From assembly GCA_029721435.1 (NCBI GenBank), contig CM056573.1, forward strand, positions 120,861,947-120,925,946: 64,000 nucleotides of DNA, in the 5' to 3' direction. The notes beneath the pieces are model-generated. The model saw nothing but the letters and a program-made list of their open reading frames with translations, made no database searches and was not told where the DNA came from. Positions 24,001 to 37,100 of the stretch are shown here, piece by piece. The DNA is from Gymnothorax reevesii. Lineage: Eukaryota; Chordata; Actinopteri; Anguilliformes; Muraenidae. Within the stretch, counting starts at the first letter, position 1; every line of letters begins with the position of its first letter. Made by a program: the position numbers and the translations under genes.

Positions 24001-27000
24001 CGCATATCGTGGGCCTGCTGATAAAACCTTGTATCTTCAAAATGATAAACTTCACAGGAAAAAATATATATATATAAAATTAAGAATATATATAAATTGA
24101 TAAATATAATTTAAAACATAAATAAAATAAAGCCCGTTTAATTCTGCATGTAAGAATAGTGGTCACACCTCTTTCATAAGGCCGCCTACATTCTGAAGTT
24201 AAGCGCTGTGGGCGTGATCGAAGCGAGTTGGGGAAAATACACGCAACTCAAAAGTGCTGAACTCGAATCGCGTAAAAAAGGACTTGCGCGCTAATGGGAG
24301 AATAGACACCATAATGATTAACATTAATATTTTGAGTTTGCATTTTTCCCCAGATATCCATCTTTGAGCGGTTTAGGCCACTTCAACCATTTTTTCAGCC
24401 TGTGCACAGGCAACTTTGCGTCTCAAAGACAGGTATCACGCATCATGTAAGGTCAATAGCATTCAATTCGACTTGACTAAGGGCTAGGGTCAGGCACTGG
24501 CCCATGAGCCACAGTTTCAGAAGCGTGGTTCCATGATAATGGCCTGTCAAAAGACTACATATCCCAAGAGCCCCGGGTTTTTAGTCAATACAGTGGGCTC
24601 CAAAATTACTGGCACCCCTGACTGGCAATGCACAAACAATTCTAAAAATATATATATAAAGAGAGAAACCCTACATAAAAACACGTGAGAAATAATGTAT
24701 GATTAATTTTCAAATGGAACCAACCATAATCATTTACTGATTTAATAATAAAAAAATCTATTTCCTTCAAATCAAGGTTTTACAATTAATGGTAGCCTTG
24801 AAGAGTATTGTAAATAAAATCTCAAAATTAAACCAGATATTAAATTCCACTCATTTAAAGTTTTATCGAAGTATTAAGGAACTATCTTTAGCAATTACAT
24901 CACTCCCTGTTTCACTAGGGCAAAAAAATGAGGTAATATACATGCAATAACCCTTTTTCATCCAACACCATGAAGAAAACAAAACAACTGTCAGTTCAAG
25001 AAGGACAGATAACCAGATTTATCTCTGACTATGGCAATAAGAAGATTCACGAATGATTGAATATGCCTCCAAGCACTGTCAGTGAAATTATTGAAAAATT
25101 CCAAAGATATGGAACTGTTGAAAACCTCAAGGGTAGAGGATGCAACCGCATGTTGCCTTCAGGAGGATGGAAGAGAAGCAACAACATCTCCAAAAATCAC
25201 TGAAGGAATTGCAAGCCTTGGTGGCATCTTGGGGTCGCCAGGTTTTAAAAAGCGCCAAGAGGCGCCACCTCCACAGCTACAGGCTCTTCGGAAGGGTTGC
25301 CAGAAGAAAGCCTTTTCTGATCAGAAGACACAAAGCAAGCACTTCGAGTTCGCCAGACGTCATTTAAATTATGACTTGAACAAGGTTCTTCTGTTTTTTT
25401 TTTTGTATTGTTTGTGCATTTGCACTGGCAGTCAGGGGAGCCAGTAATTTCAAAGCCCACTGTACTTTCCATTTAGTCTTTTGGTCAGCTGTACTGCACC
25501 AGCTCTCCAGTAAACACAGCTACATGTACAGTGCAGTTCCCATGCTTTCACTCCACCAGCAATTCGGTCACCGAATGGTCTAAAGTCCATTGATTCTTTG
25601 AAGGCCAGGGAACAGACGACTGAGGAATGAAAGCCACATTACAGGTGCACCCAGCTCAAATTCTCCCAGGTACTGACAGTCATCAACCGATCAGAGTTTT
25701 GAGCATCCCAACCAAATTGATACCATTTTGTAAATAATTGGACCTCCCACAAAACGGAAGTTCTGTGCCATCCAATTCTCTGTTCGTGTTTCGCAACTGG
25801 ACTGAATTTAGCCCATGATTTAATCGCTGTTAGATCGCATACGGAGAGAAACCGTGTCTTCGGTTGCCAATGACGATAATTGGAAAACGCGTCAATAAAA
25901 TTAAATGATTGAGAACTACTAATTGCAGTGTCTCAGCACCCCCGCTGGCTACGCCACTGTTATCTGAAGCTTTCAGGCAACAAAAAAAATAGGCGACTAT
26001 TGTATTGAATTGATGAGAAATGAACGAGGAGGAGTAAGAGGCGGAAAAAATGACGTGTACACGGTTATTGATTTTTCTAAACGGTTATGATTTGTTATCC
26101 GTGTAATCGTTTACACGTGTAGACGTTGACACCCCTAGTTGCTACACAGGACAAAGATTTTTTCTGTCGCAATAGATCATTTTTTCAAGCCGTGTTTTTC
26201 AGTCAGCATACATTTTCGTTGTTGCTGCATTTTTGACACTGAATTTGGGAGGATGTGTTTGAGCTAGCTCTGCTCATTGATTTGTGTGTGTCATATGACA
26301 TTTTCTAACTTAGTCTAGCAGAGGGGACTCTTCTGAACATTTTGCTGCAAACCAGACAAAAAAAAATCTTCAGAAATAAGGGAGCTATGAATTTTTTGCC
26401 AAAAGAGGTGTGTTTTGAGAAAACACGTAAAACGTTTTCACATGCTAATGCATTTTCTATTAAAGTCATCAGCTTTCAAGCTTATTATTAAAAAAAAAGT
26501 AAACACATTTGAGCAACTTTGAATGCATTTTCTGAAAGCACCTTTATGGATGTTTATTTGGACAAATTTTAGCCTGGTGGATAAATTTTGCCATGTTACA
26601 CTTTATTCCACCTATTCCTGACATGCGACCTTATACATTGCTTGTTTGGAACATTAGCCAGCTTGCCATTGAGTAGCTAATCAACATAACGATAGCCTAA
26701 TGACCCAGCCTTACTTTATATAAGAAGCACACGCTGAGAGCCCAAGATATATCACTATGTCTATATCTAACAATAACTATTAGAGCAAATAATAAAAAGT
26801 GTCACGGCGGTACAATAAAAACAAATTTATGGAGGACGCATGTCTTCAAGATGCAACCGGAAGCTCTGATGCAGCAGGGTGCACCTTAGCCATTTATCCA
26901 CTAAATGGCTCATAGTGTGAACGTAGGGTGAGCTCTAGACCCCTGAGGCTGTACAACACGTCCAGCTGTGACTTTCACATGCTGGCCATGTGCCCACTTA

Positions 27001-27116
27001 ATCCATTAACCACACAATGGGCAGTGTGCCTGTTAGAGAAACAGGGGGAGGGAGAGAGAGAAACAGGGGGAGAGGGACAGAGAGAGGGGAAGAGGAGTAT
27101 GATGGATGGAGAATGA

Positions 27117-27167
<51 letters not shown>

Positions 27168-30100
27168 GGAGAGAGAGACATGCAGGTTTCTGTTTGCAGC
27201 CTCATTGAGCACGTGATGGAGAGTACATCGGAAGTGACAGCGAGGACGTCGGTTACACTGCCCCTCACCTGCAGGGCAGCAAACATCATCATCTCCTCCT
27301 CGGTGCACTCAATCTCTTCCAGCAGGATGGCCCATTTGGCCTGTTCATACAGCTGGTTCACCCGGATGGCATCGTACTGCAGGGGGCCCAGAACATCAAG
27401 TTAAGCCAACCTCCCGCCACCCTCTCTCCCACAGAACAGCTGGTAAAGCAAAGTTAGCGAACAACCATGCCCTGCTATAAGCATCCAACCCCCCAGAACA
27501 CACAGCAAGTCAAGCTAACCTGAATTCCCCCTGCCACTGCAATAAGATGGCTCAGAACAAATAATTAGCGTATTAGCCAACATTCTCCACCCCCAAGTAC
27601 AGCATTGTAAGGTCCAGAACATGCTGTTAGCAGTAGCAAGCCTCCCTAACTCAGGACTTCTTCCAGTAACAAGAGAACACACAGTTAGCAAAAGCCAGCC
27701 ACATTCAACCCTTCTCTCAGTAACGCTAGAAATAAGCCCTTGGCATTAGCTAATCCTACCCCTTATCCCAGAAAACCAGTGAACACGCCCATAGTGTCAG
27801 CCAGTCCTATCCCTTCTCCGAATAACCCAGAGCACTTGCCGTTAGCACTAGTCTGGCTCATTCCAACCTTCTCCCAGTAACCCTGAAAACCCACTTTTAG
27901 CGTTTGCCATTCCCACCCTTTCAGTCCCTCCCTCACCCCTTCTGCCAATTACCCAGAAAACTCAACTTTAGCATTGGCCACTCCTCCTCCTTCCTCCCCT
28001 ACCCAACCCCCTCCTGCGGCAGAGAGACAAACAGATCATGTGACTGCCTCTTTCAGCTTGTTAGCAGTGAAAACCAATGTAGAAGGCCCACCTTGGGATT
28101 GAGGTCGAAGAAGCTGTGGTATTTGAACCGCAGGAGCAAAACTTCATTCTCTTTCACGTCCTGCTCCATCAGAGACCTAGACGAGTCCAACCATCTGCAG
28201 ACCATAGGAAGAGGCCGCATTACTCCCTCAAAACATTACACAGCTGCAGTGCCGTTCATACGCTTTTGGAAAGTGACACCATTACTGCCAAGCAGGCCTT
28301 GTACCCCAGCACACTAATCTACAGACTTTTATTTTTCATGATGAGTTATAGTATATGCAGTTATTGGGGGTGGGAATTGCTAGAGGCCCCGTGTTACGAT
28401 ATTATCATGATTCTTGAGTCACAATATGAAATTATTGCAATATTGTAATGCGTTTCTCTGGTCACACGTCTCCATCCTCCGCCTTTTTTCTGGCCAACAT
28501 TCTGCTACATCTTGGGAGAGTCACACCTTTGCTGTGCAGACCTGACCAGACAGTGAATGCTTAGCGCAATCTTAGCAATCATCTGGACTGAAAAGTCAGC
28601 TGATTTTTATCATTCTGGAAGCCATAAGTTGCATTTGTACCGGCAACATTTACTAAAAATGTACGTAATAAAAATCAATATTCTTAGGGTCTCTGAATCG
28701 ATACAATGGCCACGCAAAATTTTTTGATATTACGCTTTATTGAGTTTTCCCCCCACCCCTATCAAGCATGACGAACCTACTTCAGAAAAGTCGCTTACTT
28801 CACAGGTATATCTGCGCAGCTTTAGACAAATTTCACAAACTAATAGCCAATTTATTTTTTTTTTTTGTGACCAAATTTTTTTTTGTATGTATACAAATAG
28901 TAAAGAAAATACAAAGAGAAAAAACAGGACATCCTGTTTCTCACCCACACCACCAATTTATTTCTTAACCACTGCCATGTTCAGTAGCTTCTTGTTTCAC
29001 CCATAGCAGCAAGTAAACTCTAACCTCACACATGCAGGGAGAAAAACCACTGTTCTGGAGGTGGTGATATTATCATATATATGTCATGATTCTGCCCTGT
29101 GTGCGTGTGCGTTTTTCCCCGTGTCTCTTAGTTTGTGTTTCAGCTCCATTCCCGCAGCCTGACCACCTATTCCCCCTCGCCTGGTTCCTGCGATGTCGTG
29201 TGACAGCCGGCATGCCTGAGTCTCGTTGTCCAATCACGTTTCCTCTTTCGGTTTTGGCTTTGGCATTTCATTCACTGCTTCCGCCAGTGCTTAATTCTGG
29301 GTCTCGCAAAACTCTGAGTGAATGTGTTCTCTGAAAACTCTGAGCGAATGTGTTCTCTGAAAACTCTGAGTGAATGCTTTCTCTAATAGGGCCATTACTA
29401 TCCGAACTAACCAGCACTTATTTAAGGGTGTGTTAATATTTCGTCACGTAGTTACTAACCTAATTAAGTCATTAGCGAGTGCGAGCCTTTCTAGCTTCTG
29501 TAAATTCCTTCCTAAGCTTTCCCTGATTAACTGTGTTTCAAGCTGTGCTTTTCTTTGCTTCTCTCGTGGTGCTTTTTACTCATCACGTTTAGATTGCCTT
29601 AATCTAAACGGTCTAGTTTGATTGATCGCCTCAGCGTCTTGTCTTGAGTCATTATTGTCTACCCAGTCCTCGTGAATTTGTTTATTTATCCCATGTGTTT
29701 CTGTTTCCCCTTGAGATTGCCTGCCTTTCCCCGCCTCCTCCCTGGTGTATTTAAACCGGGAAGAGGGTAGAGACGTCATACTGGACTTTGCTTCGCGCGC
29801 ACACAAGCTTCCCGAACGCGTTTACCTGAATCTGAGCGGCATTGAGAATCTGTTCCCGAGCACCCCAAGCATTTCTGTTGTATTTTAAAGTCCAGTGTTC
29901 TCCTTTGTCTTAGTTCCGTGTTTTCGCCAGCTTGTTTCTGTTATTTCTTTTGAGCCACTCGTGGAGTGTGTATTCTAGTTTTCCCCTGCGCTTGGCAGAG
30001 TATCCTGGCTCTCTTGGTTCAGTGCGTGTGCACGGTGTTTCTTTTCCGCCTGTGTGCCACCTCTTCCCTGTGTCAGGGTCCTAATAAAACCTCCTGGATC

Positions 30101-31104
30101 CTGCACTTGGTGTCCACCTGACCCAATCCCTAACAATACATTCTGAAATCATTAAATACCCTTCAGTCTAAAAGTACTTGGACAGTGATATGCACAGAAT
30201 TTTTGGCCCTACACTCCAGCACATTGGGTTTGAAAAATAAATATGAAGTCTAGAGACTCAGTGTTAGCCATCATTTAGCAGGTATGTACACTCATATTCT
30301 TCAGGAATTCCTTTCTTCTACAGTATCACTACAAGTACTCTCTCCACTGTACACCACCATAAGGAGTGCAGTGACTTCAGTACAAAGTGAGTTTTTAACC
30401 AATAGTTAAACCTAAAACGACTGAAAAAAATTCCATGGCAGTGTTATCAAGGAAGGAAGGCAAATAAATAAATATATTCATTCAATAATAAATGGCTCAC
30501 CCCTGGTTAATCTTGGCTTTGTCCAGTAGGCTCTGGGGCTTGTATAGTTTGACCAAGATGTCGGGGGTGGAGATCGGCTGGCTGACAGCGAGGATGCTGG
30601 GGTTTCCCTCGGACAGGGGGCTGTCCCCAAACCAGGCGGAGGTGGGGGACAGGGGGCTCCCGTCCCGAGAGTCATAGGTGGGGGTCATAGTTTTGCTGTA
30701 GAGCCCAGGACTGGAGTAGATGCTCCCTGAGAAATAGAGTGCGGTTTAGTGAAGAGCACAGACAGGCCAATGCAAAATAAATGCTCATGCATGAGAAAAG
30801 CAGTTATCTGCAAGCACTCTCACGCTTAACACCTGCAGCTCATCGGTCACTCCGGACTAATTCGCACGCACATGCACACACACTCGAAATATATGTGCGA
30901 AATATTCCAGCATGCAGCAGCACAGCACAATCTTCTTACTCAATTCTGGAATGTGGACAAATGGAGAACACAAACACGGAGACTCCCACACATGCGCTCA
31001 CACACACAAACACAATCAATAAGCACACATACACGCGCACACACACACACACACACACGCACACACACACACACAAAAACACATATGCATACATACGCAC
31101 ACAT

Positions 31105-31150
<46 letters not shown>

Positions 31151-34100
31151 GCGCGCTCCCACCCAGTCGCGTTCAAATACACATGCATTAATTGACTCAA
31201 TCCCTCAAAATCATGAAAAAATAAAAAATAAATAAATAAATAAAAAACATCACACACACACACGCACACGCACACAATAAACACACTATTCCCAATGGGA
31301 GGCCCTCCTGAAAGTATGCATTTCATTAACAGCATGTGTAAAAATGAGCCGAGCAGTAAAGCTCTCCCCTGAGAGCAGAGCCAAACCCCCCAGTTCACAT
31401 GGATGAGGAGCAAAAATAGTCCTCCAGATCAGGGTCCTCCTCAGAACATACAGCACCATGCAAATAAATCTGAATTATAACAAAGGCAGTTCAGCCAAGG
31501 ACAAGGGCCAAGTCAAGAATGAAGTAAACCTCCCTCTTTCATATCTGAGCCCCTTCGAGTACAAAGGTTCACAACCATTGCACAGCAGGAGCAAGCAAAA
31601 CCAGTGTGATTCGGGTGCAACAGCAGTGCCTCTAGCAGGACAGGAAGTGACCGCGGTCTGGGGTCATGAGAACATGATGGGGGCTGGGGGAGGGGTGGGC
31701 GCCCTGGTGGGATTTCGGGTGGGTTTCTGGGGCCTCAACATAACCCAGCGGAGGGTCATCATTTGGTTTCCATTTGTTTATAAGATCTAGAGGAACACTA
31801 ATATAGCTGAGGTTGTTCTGAAAAGCCAAGTAGTTTTTGGAGTGTCTGCAGTCCAGACAGCCAAGGTGACAAATCCATGTGTCAGAAAGTTAAAGCCCTT
31901 GGACGTATGCTCTAATCATCTGCATTTGCCAATCAAAGATATTCTTTAGCTTTGAGATAAAACTAAACTGGTGAAATCTGCTGGCCGAGTTCATGGTTGA
32001 AAGACCAACAAAGCAGGACTGTGACTTTCTGAATTTTGGATTTCCCACCTCTCACAATCAGAGACATCCATCAGAAGCCCAGCCAGTAACCAAGAGCAGC
32101 TCTCAGCAAAAACACAAAAAGCACAAATGCACACAAGCAGTGCCTCTGCATGGGGCAAGTCAGGTTTATTACAATTGGCCAAAGCCTGTCATGTGACCCG
32201 CTCAGCTAGTTCTCCATTGTACAAAGTCTGTCAGGTGACCACTCCAGCAGGTGTGTGATTGGTGGAGCAGGGAGAGGGGGGAAGCAGTGCAGAAACAGAA
32301 ACAGGAGACCTTACCTTTGACGGGTCCGATGTATATAACGTCAGAGGCTAGAGCAGCGAAGAAAAGCAGAGGGAAAGGAAAGAAAGGTGATAGATTAAAG
32401 AAACTGAAAGTCAAGAAATGGAGGGAAAGACAGGAGTAAGGACGTTTTTTAAGCTACTACGATAGAAACAAGTGTGCAAAGGATCCAGCACAGCTAGTCG
32501 GGAAGTTAAAACACCAATGCTAACACTACTCCTTAGCAGGGATACACACACAATGCAGCACAACTCGTATTAATCACTTTTGCATTTTTCACATTTGCTG
32601 CATCCGAGTTTTCACATAGTGCTTTCGTGTTAACATTGTCACACTCTCTCTCTCCCCTGAGGACCCAAAGCATGAGGCATCTGTCCCCTCGCCGTCCCAT
32701 TCTACCGCCTGTGACCAACATAAGCTAATTCAACATCTCATACAGATTGCAGGGGAGGTGTGGTCTAGTCTAGCCGGGCCTCACAACTCAATTAGTGAAA
32801 CTGGAAGGGCCACTCATACAACAGAACGTGCACAATTTCTTATGAGCCTCCTTCCTAAAGCTGCCCCTTGTGCAAGTCCAGGGGTGGTCATCACAAATCC
32901 TCGACAGCCTCAGGGTCTGGAAGTTTCCGTTTTCATTGATCACTTTCAACCCCAAAAAACATGGTGCGAGATAATAGTGGAATCAACCGTTTTTAATCAA
33001 GTGCTGAGTAACAGCAGAAACCAGCAGAAACCAGGGAGCTCCCAGGACCAGGGATGGCCAACACTGAGCCTGTCGACTGCCAGCTCCTAATGCAGTCACA
33101 CTGTTGTATTATGGAGTCCCTGAACAATAAGCTGCTATTAGCAGCATACTTAATACAAACCACTGAATACAATTCGCATTGGGGGGGGGAAATCAGCTTA
33201 TTGAGCAAACTCTCCGAGGTACGTCCTATTAAAAATGCAATACGCAACTTTCGGAGCACAGCCAGTTTTCAACTGCATGGGGTAAATTTCTCCCATGTGT
33301 GCATGATTCAGCAAATCCAGTTGGTCTACGCTGTTCAAATCGCTTATGAATGGCTCAAATCACAGAGCAGTAATCTGTCAGGGGCACTGGGAGACATTTG
33401 GGCAAAACAAATCATGTCTTTACAAAGCACAGCAATGGTGGGAAAAATTCCATCAAAAGGCTTTGAAAATAAAGCCATTTTCCACACAATTAGACACACA
33501 AGTGAAATGTGACCAGGGCAGTATGGGCAGTGAGTAATCCCCCATATTTGTGGTCAGCAGCAAGTCTCTGGTGAGAAGAAGAGTAGGGCGGCTTATTGAC
33601 AGCGGCTTGACATTACTGGCTTGTTTGATGTTGCCCGACATTAAAGGGGAATTAAGAATGAGAGGATAGAGCCTGAACAGCCAATCAGAGTTGGCTGTGG
33701 CCAGTAAGGACCAGAACAGATGATGAGAGTCAGCCGTGACAAGGCAGAGCCTGAACCGCCAATTATGCTGCCCTCCATTTGTACTGTGAAGTTGAGATTT
33801 CTAAGCTCCCAGTCGGAAATTTCAATTGGAACACCCCCTGAAGTGGGATTTCCCACTCCGAAAGTCAGATATTCTTCACCTACCTCAAGTTCCGAGTTCA
33901 AGATGGCTGCACTGCACATCAACAGTAAGCGAAAGCTTTAATAAGCTGTATATTTATAATTCTGTGTTCGTTGTGTTTCATTAAATCAGTCGTACACTCA
34001 GTGCTAAATAGAGTTTCTGATTGGACATCTTGCTACAGTGTTTACACGCGAAAAATACCAAGTAATGTGTTGTTGTCGACTAGTATTGCTGACAATAGAT

Positions 34101-37100
34101 AATGAAGGCTATGCTGGCCAGAAGACATCCCACTGACCCCCAAGTCAGTTTTCCGACTTACATAATGGAATTCAGTCAGCTCGGGTATGACGTTATTCCA
34201 GTGTTCTCCACTTAGTTTTTCCAATGGCCGGGCGGTAGGTGGCATTTTTTTGTGTGAATGTTTCATTTTGTTGGGGGGGAGGAGAAACATTTCTTTTCCT
34301 TGAGCGGGGGTGGGGGTGGTGTTTGAGCGATGCATTTTCTTTGGTTCTGCGGGGTAGCATGGTGGTAATATTGCGCACTGAATCATGCATCTTCCAGTAC
34401 TTTTTTTGTTTTTCTGTTTTTTTTTTTTTAAACCGGGTGGCAGAAACTTCTGAACAGGTCGTATTTTATGAGCAGGCGGCGATTGCGCAATCACTCAGAA
34501 TGAACGAGCGGCCTGCCTGCTCATTAACGATAATGGAGAACCCTGTATTCCTAGCCCCGACTTCCAACTTCCGAGCCAAATCGAACGCAGCATTAGAGTG
34601 CGCTGTAGCAGGCAAAGCTTGGACAGCTAATCAGAGTCAGCTGTGACCAGGCAGGGCCTGAACAGCCAATCAGATTCAGCCACAACCAAGCAGAGCCCGA
34701 ACGGACAATCAGTCGGCAGTGTCCAGGCAGGGCCTGCACAGGCAGACAGAACCAGCTGAGGCCAGGAAGTGCACATTCAGATGGTTCTCTGCATTTGACT
34801 GAGTTCTCCTGGTTTCCAGAACCAATGAAATGATCCCATCAGCGATGAGCCCACCAATCAGCTCCATCAACCAGGCTCAAATGCACCAAGCTAGAGTAAG
34901 AGAGCGCATAAAAACAGCACTCAAGTCCAAAACAAATGATTTGAACCCAGGTCTGCCGGGGGCGTACACAAACTTACGCGCACACACGCACAGTACAGCC
35001 CCCCAGCACTGATTTTTATCCCATGTTTGCAGATGTGCTAGAGGCTCGGTTACCCCTGAATTACCTTGTCCCAGACCCCTCAAAAACCGCTCAAACCTCT
35101 ATCCAGCAGGAGAAAACCAGCTCTACCTGATCACACACACAGGGCAGAGGGGACTGCTGAGCCCTGAGATAAGGGTTCACAAGAACAACAATCTGCTCAT
35201 AACAAAAGAGCTCTTTTCTGCACTGGGCTACCAGAGCGGGGCCAAGGTCATTACTCTGCTGCCTGTATTTATGATGTTTATCAAGCTGCCCAGCCCTGGA
35301 CAAGAATGCTACTTCCAGAAGTACTTAAACTGCCTTTTTAACTGCCATCCTCTGGAGGCTAAATAATGACAATAACAGCCACTTGTGCAAGAAAACCCCC
35401 TAAGCTCCCCAAAATCTCTGGAGAAGTGCAAAAATCATAATTTCTTTGGGCTGTAACTGCCAAGACATTTCATTCAACATTCATTTATTATTGGCTTTGC
35501 TTGCGAGAAAAGTGAATAAATCCCTAAATGGATTTAATACTGGTGTATGCCTGCAGCATTTTAACCATACTCTCTGCTGCTTACATGTAATAGAGCCACA
35601 CACCTTAAATGGAAGCTATGAGGGCCCCAACAGATCTGAACGTCAGGGTGTGGGCCATTCTCCTCCATAAAACGGGCTACAGAGAGCATTCAGTGGGAAC
35701 GGGAGAAGACAAAATGCCCCGCTCATTGCAATCTAGCAACGATAGCGGTCAAGACGTAGGGGTCAGGGAAAAGCAACAACTTCCCTTCCCAACAACAATC
35801 CATGTACTTCTCAACAGAGCAGGACCCAGCGGGCCGGCCAGAGCTCCTGAATTGCTGGGACCCTTGACACAGCTCCAGCTATGCGCAGAATCCCAGCCGT
35901 TAACATCTTGATAGGGTAAGGAAACGTGAAACATGCCCCCCGAGAAACAAGCTCGAATTCCTCCGTTTAGAGCTCACAGCGGTGTGGTTTCCCGCGTGAA
36001 GGTCCAGCGAGTCCAGAGAGAGGGGGGCAGGCATACCTGATCCAGGGGTGAGCAGCGGACCCTCCATTTCCAGGGCCTCCTCTTCCTCTGCATCCTCCAG
36101 CTTCTTCTTCTTCTTTTTCGGGTCACGCGGTTTGCGGAGTAGGGACAGCTCCTCAGGGTGGCGGATATCTGAGGAGAGATGTGGGAGGGGTGAGGGGTTA
36201 GATGAGGAGGCAGGGGTGCAGTCAGGCGAGGGCAGGAGTGCTGTGTAAAAAAAAAAAAAAATCATTCAAAAATGGTTCAGTTCAAATGACTTAAAAAAAA
36301 AAAAAACCACACACACAACTTATACAAAAAAGCAAATGTGAATGCTGTTGAAATTCACATTATAAAATTACAACCCCAAAAGAGGATTAAACCCCACTGT
36401 TTTCACACCACATTTACACAATTCGGAGGAGCATAGCATGAGATTCTGGGAAAGAGTGTCGTGACAGGATAATGGTTTGATAAAGGCTGCTTCAGTCCCA
36501 CTGTTCATTTTAAACAGAGAGCAGCTCTTTACAGAAGTGGCCGCTCATCCGGTTGTGACAGCTCAGTTTCAAAGCTGGGTGCGGGGGGGCCAAGCAATGA
36601 GCAGTTAAAAACTGTCCGAGCCAAACGATACCCTGTACAGAGGAGCCCCCAGAAACAGCAGGCTGGAGAACCTGAACACTGCAACAATGCTACCGTGTCA
36701 GCCAATTTCTTTTCCAACTTCCTGTTGCACACAGCCTGTGTCTGTGCAAAATCTGCCGCAAAAGTTAAAATTTTTCAAAGAATTTGAAGGCTAGTTCTAG
36801 TCTAAAAAATATAAAAAATGGAATTGAGGAGTTTCGCACGCACATCAGAGATTGCAGAGGTTCCCACAGGAATGAATGCCTTCTGGTTAACTCGCATATG
36901 TACACAGAGCGAGCCGTAAATACTTCCCTTGCATAGACCTGAACATTACCAAGGAACAAGGGCTTGTAATACAGAGTATTTAATGTTTTCGAACTGTATA
37001 TTGCCACAGAACTGAAGCTTCTAACACTGAATACATGACCAGCATGTAGCTATACTGCCACATTACTTGTGTTCCTAATAGACAAGCAAGTCAGCAGCTG

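Larger units (their letters stand above)
21328..24310 (+). mobile_element. PIF/Harbinger element, decayed, with a nested insertion
   Basis: The left end GGGGTCTATTCTCCCATG and the reverse-complemented right end GGTGTCTATTCTCCCATT are matching inverted repeats followed by GC-rich subterminal sequence. A Harbinger-type transposase remnant lies inside (22904-23387). The three flanking bases (aaa and ata) do not form a perfect target duplication. The element sits in a fermt2 intron, opposite to the gene. Confidence 0.75.
32348..36036 (-). other. fermt2: fermt2 intron upstream of the 33-nt microexon
   Basis: Apart from the interrupted minisatellite (33661-34770), no gene or bounded element was recognised. 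Confidence 0.5.

Noticed and set aside
25900..25960. hAT right end (gctacgccactg) as a full element
   Set aside because: No matching left terminus was found nearby, so no element could be bounded.
27017..27361. Frames reading through the (GA)n tract, including one overlapping the fermt2 exon on the same strand
   Set aside because: Only the part at 27269-27376 is real coding sequence; the rest is intron repeat.
30936..31195. Long open frames through the CA-rich tract (His/Thr or Cys/Val repeats)
   Set aside because: They are products of a dinucleotide repeat without any domain or splice context.
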